DNA of 64,000 bases from Gadus chalcogrammus (lineage: Eukaryota; Chordata; Actinopteri; Gadiformes; Gadidae): positions 11,009,784-11,073,783 of the forward strand of contig NC_079412.1 of assembly GCF_026213295.1 (NCBI RefSeq), given 5' to 3'. The translations under genes and the position numbers were made by a program. Position 1 is the first letter of the stretch, and every line of letters starts with the position of its first letter. Shown here piece after piece: positions 16,601-28,600 of this stretch. The notes under the pieces were generated by a model, which was given only the letters and a program-made list of their open reading frames with translations, did no database searches and was not told the DNA's origin.

Positions 16601-19600
16601 CTGCGAGGAGGAGGTCGTTGGTGATTTTGACTAGGGCTGTTTCAGTGCTGTGTTTTGGACGGAAGCCAGATTGGAACGGTTCGTGGAGATTGTTAGTGTC
16701 GAGGTGGGACTGTAGTTGTGCGGCAACCACCCTTTCAAGTGTTTTGGAGATGAAAGGGAGATTGGAGATGGGCCGGTAATGGTTAAGGTCAGTTGGGTCA
16801 GCACCAGGTTTTTTCAGGATGGGAGTGATGGCAGCCAGCTTGAGAGTGGGGGGTACAGTACCAGTAGTGAGGGAGGAGTTAATTATGTTGGTGATCATGG
16901 GGGAGATGGACGGAAGACATGCTTTGACAAGGGAGGTGGGAAGAGGATCGAGCTGACAGGTGGTGGTTTTGGCTTTGCGGATGAGTTCTGAAACGGTCTG
17001 TTCTGTTACTAGGGTGAAGTCAGAGAGGGAGCTGATGAGAGGTTGGCCAGAGGTGATCATCCAGGGTGGGTCATCAGAGGGGGTGCGAGATGAGGCCAGT
17101 TGTTGGTGAATGGTGTTGATTTTAGAGCTGAAGAAGTCAAGGAACGCAGTGCATTGGGTGGTGGAAATGTCTGGAGGGAGAGATTTAGGAGGCTGAAGTA
17201 AGTGGCTGACTGTTGAGAAGAGGACTCTGCTGTTGCCTGTACCAGTGTTGATGAGGTTGGAGTAGTATGAGGTTTTGGCAGTAGTGAGGGCATTCTTGTA
17301 GTGATGGAGGTGGTCCGAATACATTTGGCGGTGTACAGTGAGTTGAGTCTTTTTGTAGAGTCGCTCCAGTCGACGACCAGTGGCTTTGAGCTGGCGCAGA
17401 TGAGGAGTGAACCAGGGAGCAGTGTGGGTGAATGAGACTGAACGGGTTTTCAGGGGGGCCAGGGTGGTGAGGGAGGAGGAGAGGCAGTTATTGTAGTGAG
17501 TCACCAGGTCAGTCAGGGAGGAAGCTGGGGGAGGGTTGGGGTAGGAGTTACCCCAAACATGTTGGGGTAGGAGCTGATCATGGTAAGATCATCATAGATA
17601 AGGTGACTTATTGGATGTTGGACGGACACCGCGTCTCTAGCACACTTTTTAATATCTCCTCAAGTCTTCATTATTCCCGCATGCGAGCGGCGGAGAATAT
17701 GATCTCTAAATTATTATGGACAGTAGACTAAACGCTATAAGCCTACAGTGAGCCATCTCATTCCAAGATTTCTATGTGTGAAGTTAAAAAAAGTATCCCT
17801 TACACTCAATTTTTCCGTCTCCTCCAAACTAAACAAGCGGCGTCTCTTCGGAGTTGTCATTTTCTTAAATGGGCCGCGGCAATGTTTCAAATGAGCTCCT
17901 AACGCTGCCCTCTTCCGATTGGCCCCGCTCTCTACACACGGTCAACTTGCAGTAAGCATGCCTCGTGTTTCAATTCAAACACAGGTCGTGCCGCGGTTAA
18001 AGCCACTGACTCTCACTCGGAGAGTATGTGTGTGTGAGTCGGAGGCAGAACGGGAGAGAGATAAGCAGAGTTACGAAATAGCAGGCGGCTGGCGCAGCTC
18101 GAAATGGCTGTTATTTCAAATAGCACATTTTAATCTGATCGGTTAACCGGTTAATGAGGCTCGGTGGTCAGTCAAGAATATTTTACATTTTCACCATCCC
18201 TAGGTGAGAAGAGAATAGTACGAAGCAGCTCCGTGCTGCCGGTTTCGCGCCAGACGCCTGATAGAAACGCCATCAACACTCACTCGTTGTGAACTCTCCG
18301 GTTCTCCGGACTTTACACAAGGGGCCTGGCTTGGTAAACTCTGGAGGGGCGGATTCTGAGAATGTCCGGCTTACAGTGCATGTGTGAAAGAAAGGCCTAA
18401 TAATGTACCAGCCAAGCAGGAATTATTAGACTAGTGGTGACGATGACTAAAACATCCATCATTTGATCTCAGTTTAGAATGTTGCAGCTATTCATTCCAG
18501 GTCAGTTCTGATTGGATTGAAATTCCAAGACTTAAAATCCTGTGTAATTGCATGTTGAATTTTATCGCGATCACCGCCCATGTAACATCTTACGTAACAA
18601 ATGTCCGGTAAAGCTAAAGGGAATTGGGTTGAAGGATTTTCAAATAATTCACATCGTACACGTGCACCCATTTATTTTGGCAGGTAAGCAAATATTCCAC
18701 GCATTTCATAATGCACATTGAAACACGGTTGTATAAGCCTTGGCGACCTAATGCTCAGGGGAACACATTTAGTCCCATGTTAATTTTACTTATCTCCTTA
18801 TATAGTGCAGCTCTTCCCTCTGCTGTTGTTGATGTGCACTGATGGATGCAGCGTTTTGAGTGCACCATGCCATCTGTAATGATGTGGGGGAGGACTCTTG
18901 AGTCTAAACCTTCGCTGTTGGCAGCAGACTAATTTAATCTACCAAATCAAATTTGGAAGAATTCTCTGTGTTTCTCATGGGTGTAGAAAACAAAGAATAA
19001 AGGCTGGTATTGTACTCTACACGAATGGCTGAATTTGGTCCTGTTGTTATAACAATAACCAAATTGAAATGAAGACTTGTAATGCGTTAAAGTATTCATA
19101 ATATCATAAAATAGGATAACAATGTTCAACATTCTTTGTTTATTTTACACTGGAATGTGATTTATCTAAAGGCCTCACATTTCCCTTTGGTTGTTCCCAT
19201 CGCTGTATAGGCCTTCACAGACTCTGTCAGCAGTCAGAAGCGCGCAGCTGCAGATGGAGAGTGCCGGGAGGAGAATCTCATGCAGGAGACGGCTACTAAG
19301 GAGGCTGCCATGGCAACCCGCTTGGAGGAGGTCCAGGCGGAATTGAAGCAGGCCCGTCTGGCTCTGGGTAATGCCCATGCTGAAATCGATAGGATCGGGG
19401 GGCTCGCTGGACATCTGAAGAAGGTTTGGCTGCTCATCATCATCATATCATCCCATTGCACCAAATCTTATGTTGACAAATATCCACATGCCCTTTACCA
19501 AACATGGTACTGGGACTAATTCCCTGTCAAATAAAAATGAACTGGAGGCTTATATTTTGATATATTCAACATAGATATTCCCACAAACTAGTCAAATGTA

Positions 19601-22600
19601 TAAAAAAATCAATGCACTCAAACTATACATTTTCTTCGATTGTTTGTGTGTTCTGCTGCCTTGCTCATGGACTGTGTTCTCCAGGAGTCTGAGTGTCTGG
19701 AGGCGGAGAAGGACCACCTGCGGGACGAGATGAAGGAGTACAAGGTGCGGGAGCTGAGGCAGCTGCAGGACAACTGTGAGCTGGAGGAGGAGAACATCTC
19801 TCTACAGAAGCAAGTGTCGGTGCTCAAGGAGAACCAGGTGAGTACGGACACATTCTGGCTGAACCCCCTGGTGCACATCCTAACCCTGCTTTAAATGTGC
19901 TTTCATGATTAGCTGTTTAAGGAAAAGATCCATTACACTCTTGTCAAAATAGTTTTTAATGTTGTAGATTGGGGCGATGAGATCTTGCAGATGGCATAGT
20001 GCTCTAAATGGCTGAATTTCATAAGACATGTTAAACAACCTGAATACGATTTATACACATCAATTAAATAATCGTACATCGCAAAACATGTTGTCTACTG
20101 TATCAAGGAAGTACAAAAGAATTCCTAAGACTTCTCTCTATTGTTCTGGGTGAGATGCCAAGGCGGGGCGAGAGCGTGTGAAACTGAAGTTGATTTGTCT
20201 CTGAGGGTTTGGACCGCTGATTGCAAACTAATTTTGTCTGGAGGCTGTACTGGAGGCTCTCGACTCTCTCAGACCTTATCAACCCAAATATGAAAACATT
20301 ATTTCCCACTCCATTTTCAAAAATATTCCCCCCCACACCAATTGTATTTTCTCCATCATGCAATAAGATAAAAACACTTTCTGTTGAAATGTAGGCCAGG
20401 GCCTTGAGGCACGCTTATTTGAATACATTGGTTTCAGATTTTGACTATCTAACCACATTACAACACATTCTGCATGCATGTTGTCACTATAGCTGTGTTC
20501 GAAATCGTTCCCTATTCACTCACTCACTATTCCCTATATAGTGTTTATGATATAGTGTACTATATAGGGAACGAACAAACGAGAATTCGGACACTACGCC
20601 GGCTGAACATTTCTTAACGTCATTTGCGTCAGTAAATGCACCGGGTATTTGTGTGACGCAGACAGATGCGCCCCCATCATGTAAACAAACCGGGCACTCA
20701 CGAGGAAAGCTGGAGGTTGTATTGATGTTGAATGTTACATTTCCTTGATCAAGGTTTTTTTAATTAATTTTGAATGTTACATTTTCTATGTTAAATCCAA
20801 AATAAATTGTTGACATTTCTAAACGAAAGCCGGAGACTCCATCATTAAATGCATTCGTTATTCAGCTTCTTCTTCTCCCCCGGAAAAACTCGTCTGCTTT
20901 GCATTATGGTATACGGGAGTAACATGAAGGGAACATCATATGTTCACGCAAATTTTGGGTATTTGAAGTGCACTATATAGTGCATGAAATTAACCACTGA
21001 GAATCCGAACACCACTACAAAATGGCGAGCATCCTATATAGTACACTATATCCGTGATGGGGAACGATTTCGAACACAGCTTATGACACGGCACCGCACC
21101 AGCTAATTGCACTAATTACCATGGCTTCAACCAGCGATAGCAATCTACAAGGGAGTCCACCAGCTGTCCTTATTAGCTGTAATTAAAACCTGCCGCCGGT
21201 TGGGAGGTGGTGCGCTGGTGGTAGGAGGCAATCATCTGCCATGGAGAGTAGCTGCAGATAACTGATAAACAGATCCCTCTCAAAGTGTGTAAACTTGAGA
21301 AGCATAGGAGCGTGACCCACTCCATTGTTCTCCCATACGGAAAAGGGAGCTGGGATTTCTGGGGTGGGCAGGGGCTATGAGCCTTGCATCGCATCCTGCT
21401 GAGGGGACTCCCGCCGGAGTTAAAATCTTTGACTCCGTCACGCACCAAACAATAGATTGGCTTTACAGTTCAAAAGCACAACGTTTTAATCCCTTTCTAA
21501 CTGTGTCTGTTTTCTCGGGAACACTCGGCCTGACTTAGCGGCGTGCTCACGGTGTCTTACGGCGTCTGAAGCGAGCACTCCTTAACCGGGTTCTTTGTCC
21601 TATTTAAAGACCATAAGACCTTAACCCATGGCTGCTCTGTGTCCCGGGGGCCCTGGTCGCCATGGCGCCGCAGGTGGAGTTTGAGGCGGTGAAGCTGGAG
21701 CTGACCCAGAAGGACGAGGAGCAGGAGGACCTGCGGGGGCAGCTGGACGAGGCGGCGCGCCTCAAGGAGATCGCGGAGCGGCAGCTGGATGAGGCCCTGG
21801 AGGCCCTGAAGGAGGAGCGGGAGCAGAAGAACAACCTGAGGAGGGAGCTCTCGGCCCTCTCCCTCAACCCCTTCGACTCGGTGGGCAACCTGGAGCTCCA
21901 CCTCGACCAGCTGGACGAGAGCCAGGAGGAGGGCCCGGGGGGGCGGGGGGGCGAGGGAGAGGACCAGGACAGCGGCTTTAACAACGGCCCCGGCTCCGCC
22001 CCCGATTCTGCTGACCCTCCTCACTCGGGCGGCTCCAAGACCAACGGCCTCATCCAGCGCTACTCCACGCCGCGCAGCAGCGACGTCTTCCTCCGCGCGC
22101 CCACGTCCGGCCTGGTGTCCGACCTGCTCAGTGAGCTGCACTTCTCGGACAGCCAGAAGCTCAAGCAGCAGCTCCTACAGGTACTGGGCGTCGACGCTCC
22201 AGCACCGTCGTCCGTTGGGGGACTGTCGTACCTGTGGCTCAGCGCTGTGACGTCATGAATGTCCCTCCCCGTCAGGACAGCCTCAGCTACACGCAATTTA
22301 TACAGAAGGTCTCTCCCTCAGAGACAAAACACATGACAATAACCATACTCACAATAGGTATCAGCTGGATGAATATATTATAATATAGAACGCTGAATAT
22401 TTATAAAGAGATAGATAAAGATATACATCTACATATAGATAGTTAAACATATACATAGATAGAAGGTAGAGAGATGGATAGATAGATATATATTCTGCTT
22501 TCTAAAACGGTTGACAACCCTTTATACCACACATAGTGATAGATCTATATTATAATTCTTAAATGTAAAGAAAACCCTTCACCCATTCTATAGTATAGTG

Positions 22601-25600
22601 ATTTGAGCGTGTCAGACAGATCAGTTTGCCACACTTTGCCTGACATTATATCTGCTGCTTCCTGTTTCCAACCACATCCTCAATCTGTCACCAGTACATT
22701 CTGCCTCCCTGTAATACATGAGGCTGCCACCTCCTCAAGGCCCGCAAAACCACAATGCACCTCCGATCCACTTGGCCACTCACTACGCCCTGCGCCGGCT
22801 TTCTTTAATGTGTTTTCTTGAGGGTACTTAAGAAAATGAAGATGTTGACCATTGTGCCTGCTCTAGTTTGTGAAGGAGGTATATTATTCATGATGCACTC
22901 TGCAGCAGCACAGGGGAGGGGGTTGGGTTCAGCTGCTGCTGCCCAGCAGATGTTCCGAGCCCCAGAATGGGGGTTGTAAACCAATCTATAAATAGTGCAT
23001 CCATGATTCATGACAGACGCATGTGAAATGTTTGGGTCGGGTGTGTTACTTTGCTCCATGGGCGATGGTCACTAAAAGACTTATATCATCATTGGGCTTT
23101 TTGGGCTTTGACGATTGAACTAAAAGTCGCATTTACATCAACATTTATTTAAACAGAGAGGTGAGTCCCAGGACTCATCTTCAATGAGGCCCTGTGTACA
23201 GACAATATGAAACCGTATCAATGCAATAAATATGATGAATAAAGATGAATAAATGAACAATACTATAAATAAATTAACTAATGTTCTGTCTGTGCGCGGC
23301 CAAGGTGGAGCGAGAGAAGGCCACACTGGTCAGCACCATCGAGGAGCTCCAGATGCAGCTGGTCATGTCCAAGCAGGCTTTCAGCCAGCAGGAGGACAAG
23401 GTGGGCTCGCTGACCCAGCAGCTGGAGGTCATCCACGGGGGCCAGCAGGGCGGACAGAAAGCCGGCGGCGGCGGGGACAACGAGGCGGAGGACGGCGGCG
23501 ACTACGACTACGAGCTGGACGTCAAGAGCACGGAGGTGCTGGAGGCCCGCATGCGCGCCGCCCAGGAGGAGCTGCTGCTGCTGCGGGAGGAGCTGACGCA
23601 GGCCGGGGCGCGCTACACCAGCCTGGAGCAGCGCTGCAGGCAGGAGAAGGACCGCTGGCGGGCCGAGGCCCAGGAGCTGGCCGACAAGATCCGGCAGTGC
23701 ATCAAGTCGAGCCGGCAGGACCAGGAGCGCATCAGCGAGCTGGAGAAGGAGATCGGCGCCACGCGCAAGGTGGCCACCGACTCGGAGGGCCACCTGAGCG
23801 TGGCGCAGGAGGAGCTGCTGGCCTTCTCCGAGGAGCTGTCCAACCTCTACCACCACATCTGCGTGTGCAACAACCTGACGCCCAAGCGGGTCACCCTGGA
23901 CTATTACCGCGACGGCGCCCGGGCCAACGGCGGCGGGGGCAGCGGGCGGCGGGTGCACCACCCCACCCCGGCCCAGCAGGCGCAGAGGAAGCAGCGCTCC
24001 AGCGACCTCTTCGGCTCCAAGGCCGCGGCCCTGCAGTTCATGGGGGAGGTCGACTGCTCGGGGTCCAGCGCGGACCCGGCCAGCTGCCCTGGGACACCCT
24101 CACTGGACTTCAGGGACCCCTCCAACGTCCGCAACCTGATGGCGGTCATCAGGTGCCAGGTCAAACACCTCCGGGTAAGAGGCTCTTCTCAGAGACGGCG
24201 TTAACCACACGGTTCCACGGCCACCATTGTTTTTTTGCTTATCATCTTAAAGGGAAAAGGGGATAAATACTAAATTCTCAAAAGTATTTAGGTGGGGAAG
24301 ACTTCTATTCCTGTGGCTTCGGATTGCAGAATTCATCGTCATGATTACTATTGCGTTTTTTAAGTTTCATTGGAAACAGACATAGACTTTTTCTTTGATG
24401 GTTCGGCCATTGATAGGCTACGGTAAGTTGCAACGCTACTTAGCGTAGGAAAAACTGGAAAAACTGTACATCAGGCACAGTAGCTCGGCCAACCCTCTGA
24501 CAAAACCACCAACGCTGGGTGATGGAAAACGCATCGCTACCTGTGCGCTGGGAAAGCTGCCACGGATACCCAGTTGGTAACAATCATTATTCTTCAATTA
24601 CAAGGGCTTCCATCATTGGGCCATAATCTTAATTAACATTCTGTAACCTCATTTGACAGCAGAGAATTAAGACAATTATTTACAGGAAAATCTTCCAAAT
24701 GATTCCCTTAAGTATCACTGGCAGTTAATCGTCTATTTTATTGTGTCTTTTGATCATTTGATATGGATATTAAGAGACTGTTGGATACAATAGCACTTTT
24801 TACCCAACAAGAACATCCTCTTATCTTTTATAACAAAGCTTTAGCCACGTAAACCCTTGCCAGCGCTGTGTTTTTTCTGAATGATTACAAGCTCCGCTCG
24901 AGCCCTGGGGAAAGTCCTCCTCCTCCCTGGTACAAGCCTCCCTCTTCTAATCCTCATTAAAGGCTGTTTCTAGCCCCTGATCACAACCCACCTTCCTGTG
25001 CAGGCCGGTACACCACGCTTTGTGTACGGATTAGGGATGGAGCGGTACATGTAAAGAATGCATGTACAAAAAAGTAAAAAAAAAAAAATTCAAATACAGT
25101 TATTGGTAGGAAACCAGTTTTCCGCCGTTATTATGGTACCCAGTGTAAACAAACGAACGATGTGGCATACCTTGGCATATTTGGTTGAACCCATTTCTTC
25201 GATGCTTTGTCGCAATATTGGTAAGCAATACACAGATTGATCAGAAACCAATCATTATCGGCCGATATACGCCCTAAACATGTGATCGGCCTAGCAACTT
25301 GAATTATGCAGATTCCTGCAGCCGATCACGTGACTCAAAAACTTTAGTGTAGAAGACGCGTCGTCATTAGGTTCAGTTACTGAGAAAGTAACATCAACCC
25401 GCTTTAACATGCTTAATCCTGTTGCTGGCCCCCTGGTCTGGGCTCGTGAGTGAAGCCATAGACTGCACTCCTTTCATAACGGAACGTCAGAAATAGTCGG
25501 TTGGTTATGCAAATACAGTACCGGCTTCCTTTGCATACTGTTCATTAATGTTGTTTTATATTTTTGTGTAGTTCTGGCTAAATGTATTCATCCCAATGAT

Positions 25601-28600
25601 ACATTTCACCGCCTTGGTTGACTCCTTAAAAGGGACATATTATGAAAACAACACTTTTCCTGGGATTTTGGGTGTTGTTTTGGGTCTCTGGTGCTCCAAC
25701 ACCCATACAAAAGTCTGTACATCATTTTTTGATTGAGATATGCATTTCTGAAAGTACCCCGCCTACAGTTACCAAACGAGCAAGTCAGTTTCGGCGCCCC
25801 CTCCTACGTATTAAGGGGGCACAGTTGAATATTACCTCCCACTTCCCCGCTCCCCTCCAATCAGAGCATAGCTAAGATTTTGTGGACCAGCGGACGAGCA
25901 GCTCCGGCGGGGGGAACTCGGCGGCAGCTCACCTCGGGGAGTACAATCCCTTTCTCTGCCGGACTGCCGCCGAGCAGTCCGGAGGAGGGGACATGGAGGA
26001 GTAAGGGATTGTACTCCCCGAGCTGAGCTACCGGACTGCCTCCGAGCTACCCCCGCCGGACTTTTCAGCTCCCGGAGGTCACCCGCCGGAGCAGGTGGAG
26101 AGCTTCGGCAGAAGTTCAGCTCCCGGAGTACACCACCGAAGCGGCAGCTCAGCTCTCGGAGTACAATCCCTTTCTCCTCCATGTTGGGTTCATGGACTTC
26201 AGAGAGTCAAGGCCAAAGTTACTTTCCCCCAATTCTTCTCAACCATGGCCCGGTTACTATGTTTACTTGTTGGGAAAACACCATAATATGTCTCCTTTCA
26301 AATCATAGCACACGAGATCTTCAGCCTGTAAAGATATAGCCTGTGAGCAACGTGGTTGTATATCTGGATAAAAGGCTTGTGCCACACAGGAAGCTAAAAG
26401 TAGGCTATAAGCATCTCTCATGTAGCCTACACTCAAAGGTTACCCACCGCACCCTCTTCATAAACAATCCAGACTATGTAGGCTCTATACACATACAGTA
26501 GAGTGGCCGGTTGCTACTACGTAACAGTATTTACATTAATAAGCTTTTATTATATGGCTACGCTAAGTTGCCACAATAGGAAACCAGGAAAAACTGTACA
26601 TCAGGCACAGTAGCTCGGCCAACCCTCTCTGACAAAACCATGGTAGTTAACTGGGTGCAAAGTTTTTCCTTGGTCTTGAAGCTTCTTTGCCAACATTTTG
26701 CTCACATTTCTTGAGCAAAGAACATCCAGCAAAGAGTAATCCTGTAAGGATCGGCCATTATACATATTTATACACCCTAATAAACATAGTCAAAAACTAA
26801 ACAAAATGTGTCGGTCAATCCTTTCCCTTTTTTGAAAAGGAATTTCAGATGCTAGTCATAGATCCCAAAAATGATAATAAATAAATGAATTGAAGGGTTG
26901 AGTCCCAACAGTGGTGCTCCGTAATCACTGTGACCCCCCCTGTCCCCAGGTGGCGGTGGACCTGTGTCGCCAGCGCGGCGCCCTGCCCTGCTCGGCGTTC
27001 GGCAACAGCGGGGAGTGCGAAGCTGGCGACGCAGAGACCCTGATGTATGATTTGCTGCTCAAACTGGAAGTCTCTGCTCAGCACCAAGAGGGAGCAGATC
27101 GCCACTCTGAGGACCGTGCTCAAGGCTAACAAGCAGGTAGGAAGACGGTCACAGGCGACCACAGCAAGACACCCGGGCTCAGTGTTTATAGCAACAGGCC
27201 ACGCCTTCTCACGGCCTACCTTTTCATAGAGTTAGGTCAATTGATTGTGGCATTATTTGCAAAAGTCAACAATGACATAATCATTCATTTAGAGCGTGCT
27301 CAGATGCTAACAACAACACAGGCTTTGGCTTAGTGTGATGAAGCAGTCCTCCAACCCCCCTCCCTGCCTTACTGTGACGCACCACCTTCTGTCGTGATCC
27401 GCTCCCAACCCCCTCGACCAACATCACTCTCCCTTTTAAGGCGCACACACACACACGCACACGCAGACACGCACATACTAATCTGCCTGGACTGAGCCGA
27501 GTCACAGAACAACTCTCCAGGTCTAGCAGAACGTCCGGCAGCCATGTCTTGCTGTTACCAAAACAAAAGCTGTTGGCTAACCTGAGTATCTACCCTAAAT
27601 AAACAATTCGAGTTATTATGAAAACCAAAGGTCCCCGAATGGGCCAAGCATAGGCAGAAATAACTGCAGCCATCTGTTAGTGGCTGTATTTACATAATCC
27701 TCCAAGCTGTTTGTGTTTGACTTAAAAAGAAACAAGAGGGAAAGGGAAGCCAGGCCGTTGACTGGGTCTGTAACGGAATGTGTGCGTGTGCCTGGCTCGT
27801 TGGTCCCGGGGTTCAGGATAGTGCCGAGTTGGCGCTGTCCAATCCTGAAGGAACCAGTATGAGACGGAGAAGGGCATGGTGTCGGAGAGCCATGGGGAAG
27901 CTGATGAACGAGCGTCAAGACCCTGAAGTGGACTCCGCCACTTTCTCCCTTCCTGCGGTCATGTTTCGCCAGCCGTAAGCCCCCCTCCCCCCCCCCCACG
28001 CCCCCCCCTCTGCCGTTCTGTTCCGCACAGAGGCTAATGCCGGCGGTACGATTGCTCCCATACAGACGCCTGCGCATGCCTACAAGGGAGTGGGGCAGGG
28101 ACGCCAGGAGGGCCAGGAAATGCTTTCCGTGGAAATGATTTTGTCCTAACAACGGATGTCACACTAACCGCGAATATCACATTGAAGCTTTAAGGGGAAA
28201 GCCTAGTGATCATTTTTGTCTGTGACATTAAAATCTGAACTTTTTATTTATTTGTTGCTCTGCCGAATTCCTACTCTGTTGACTCTCAGCTCATGTCCTC
28301 GTCGTGTAGCATCGAGGCCGTTGTCACGGCACATCCTTTGCCGCCGGTGTCCTCTTATAGGCTTAGCGTCGTGCTGAGGCGCGGGGCGCACAGCTTCCCC
28401 AGGGACTCACCTGGAGCTTAAGGCCCACATGCTGTGCCCTGTGCTTGCAGGGAAACGGAAACACGCTGCAGTCAGGCTTTGTCACCTGACGACTGGACAT
28501 GGTTAATGTAAGCGAGGTGGGAGAGGGTAGAAGTGTGTGTTTGTGTGCGTGCGTGCGTGCGCGCGTGCGTGTGTGTGCACATGCGTTGCCTGCCTGGGCA

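Larger units (their letters stand above)
15076..18202. mobile_element. hAT-like non-autonomous transposon, split by a LINE
   Basis: Ends are TAGGGATGGTAACCGATGAC (left) and ACCATCCCTA (right), giving an inverted TAGGGATGGT with a TAACCG-rich subterminal region on both sides (GGTTAACCGGTTAATGAGG at the right). The flanking 8-bp target duplication is GGCGAGAA (15068-15075) versus GGTGAGAA (18203-18210), 7 of 8 identical. An 8-bp duplication and these ends point to hAT. Without the inserted LINE the element is only about 0.8 kb and codes for nothing recognisable. It lies in the 5.3-kb BICD intron. Confidence 0.75.

Noticed and set aside
21557..24164. Minus-strand Leu/Val/Arg-rich frames opposite the BICD exons
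   Set aside because: Antisense shadows of GC-rich coiled-coil coding sequence; no splice or family support.
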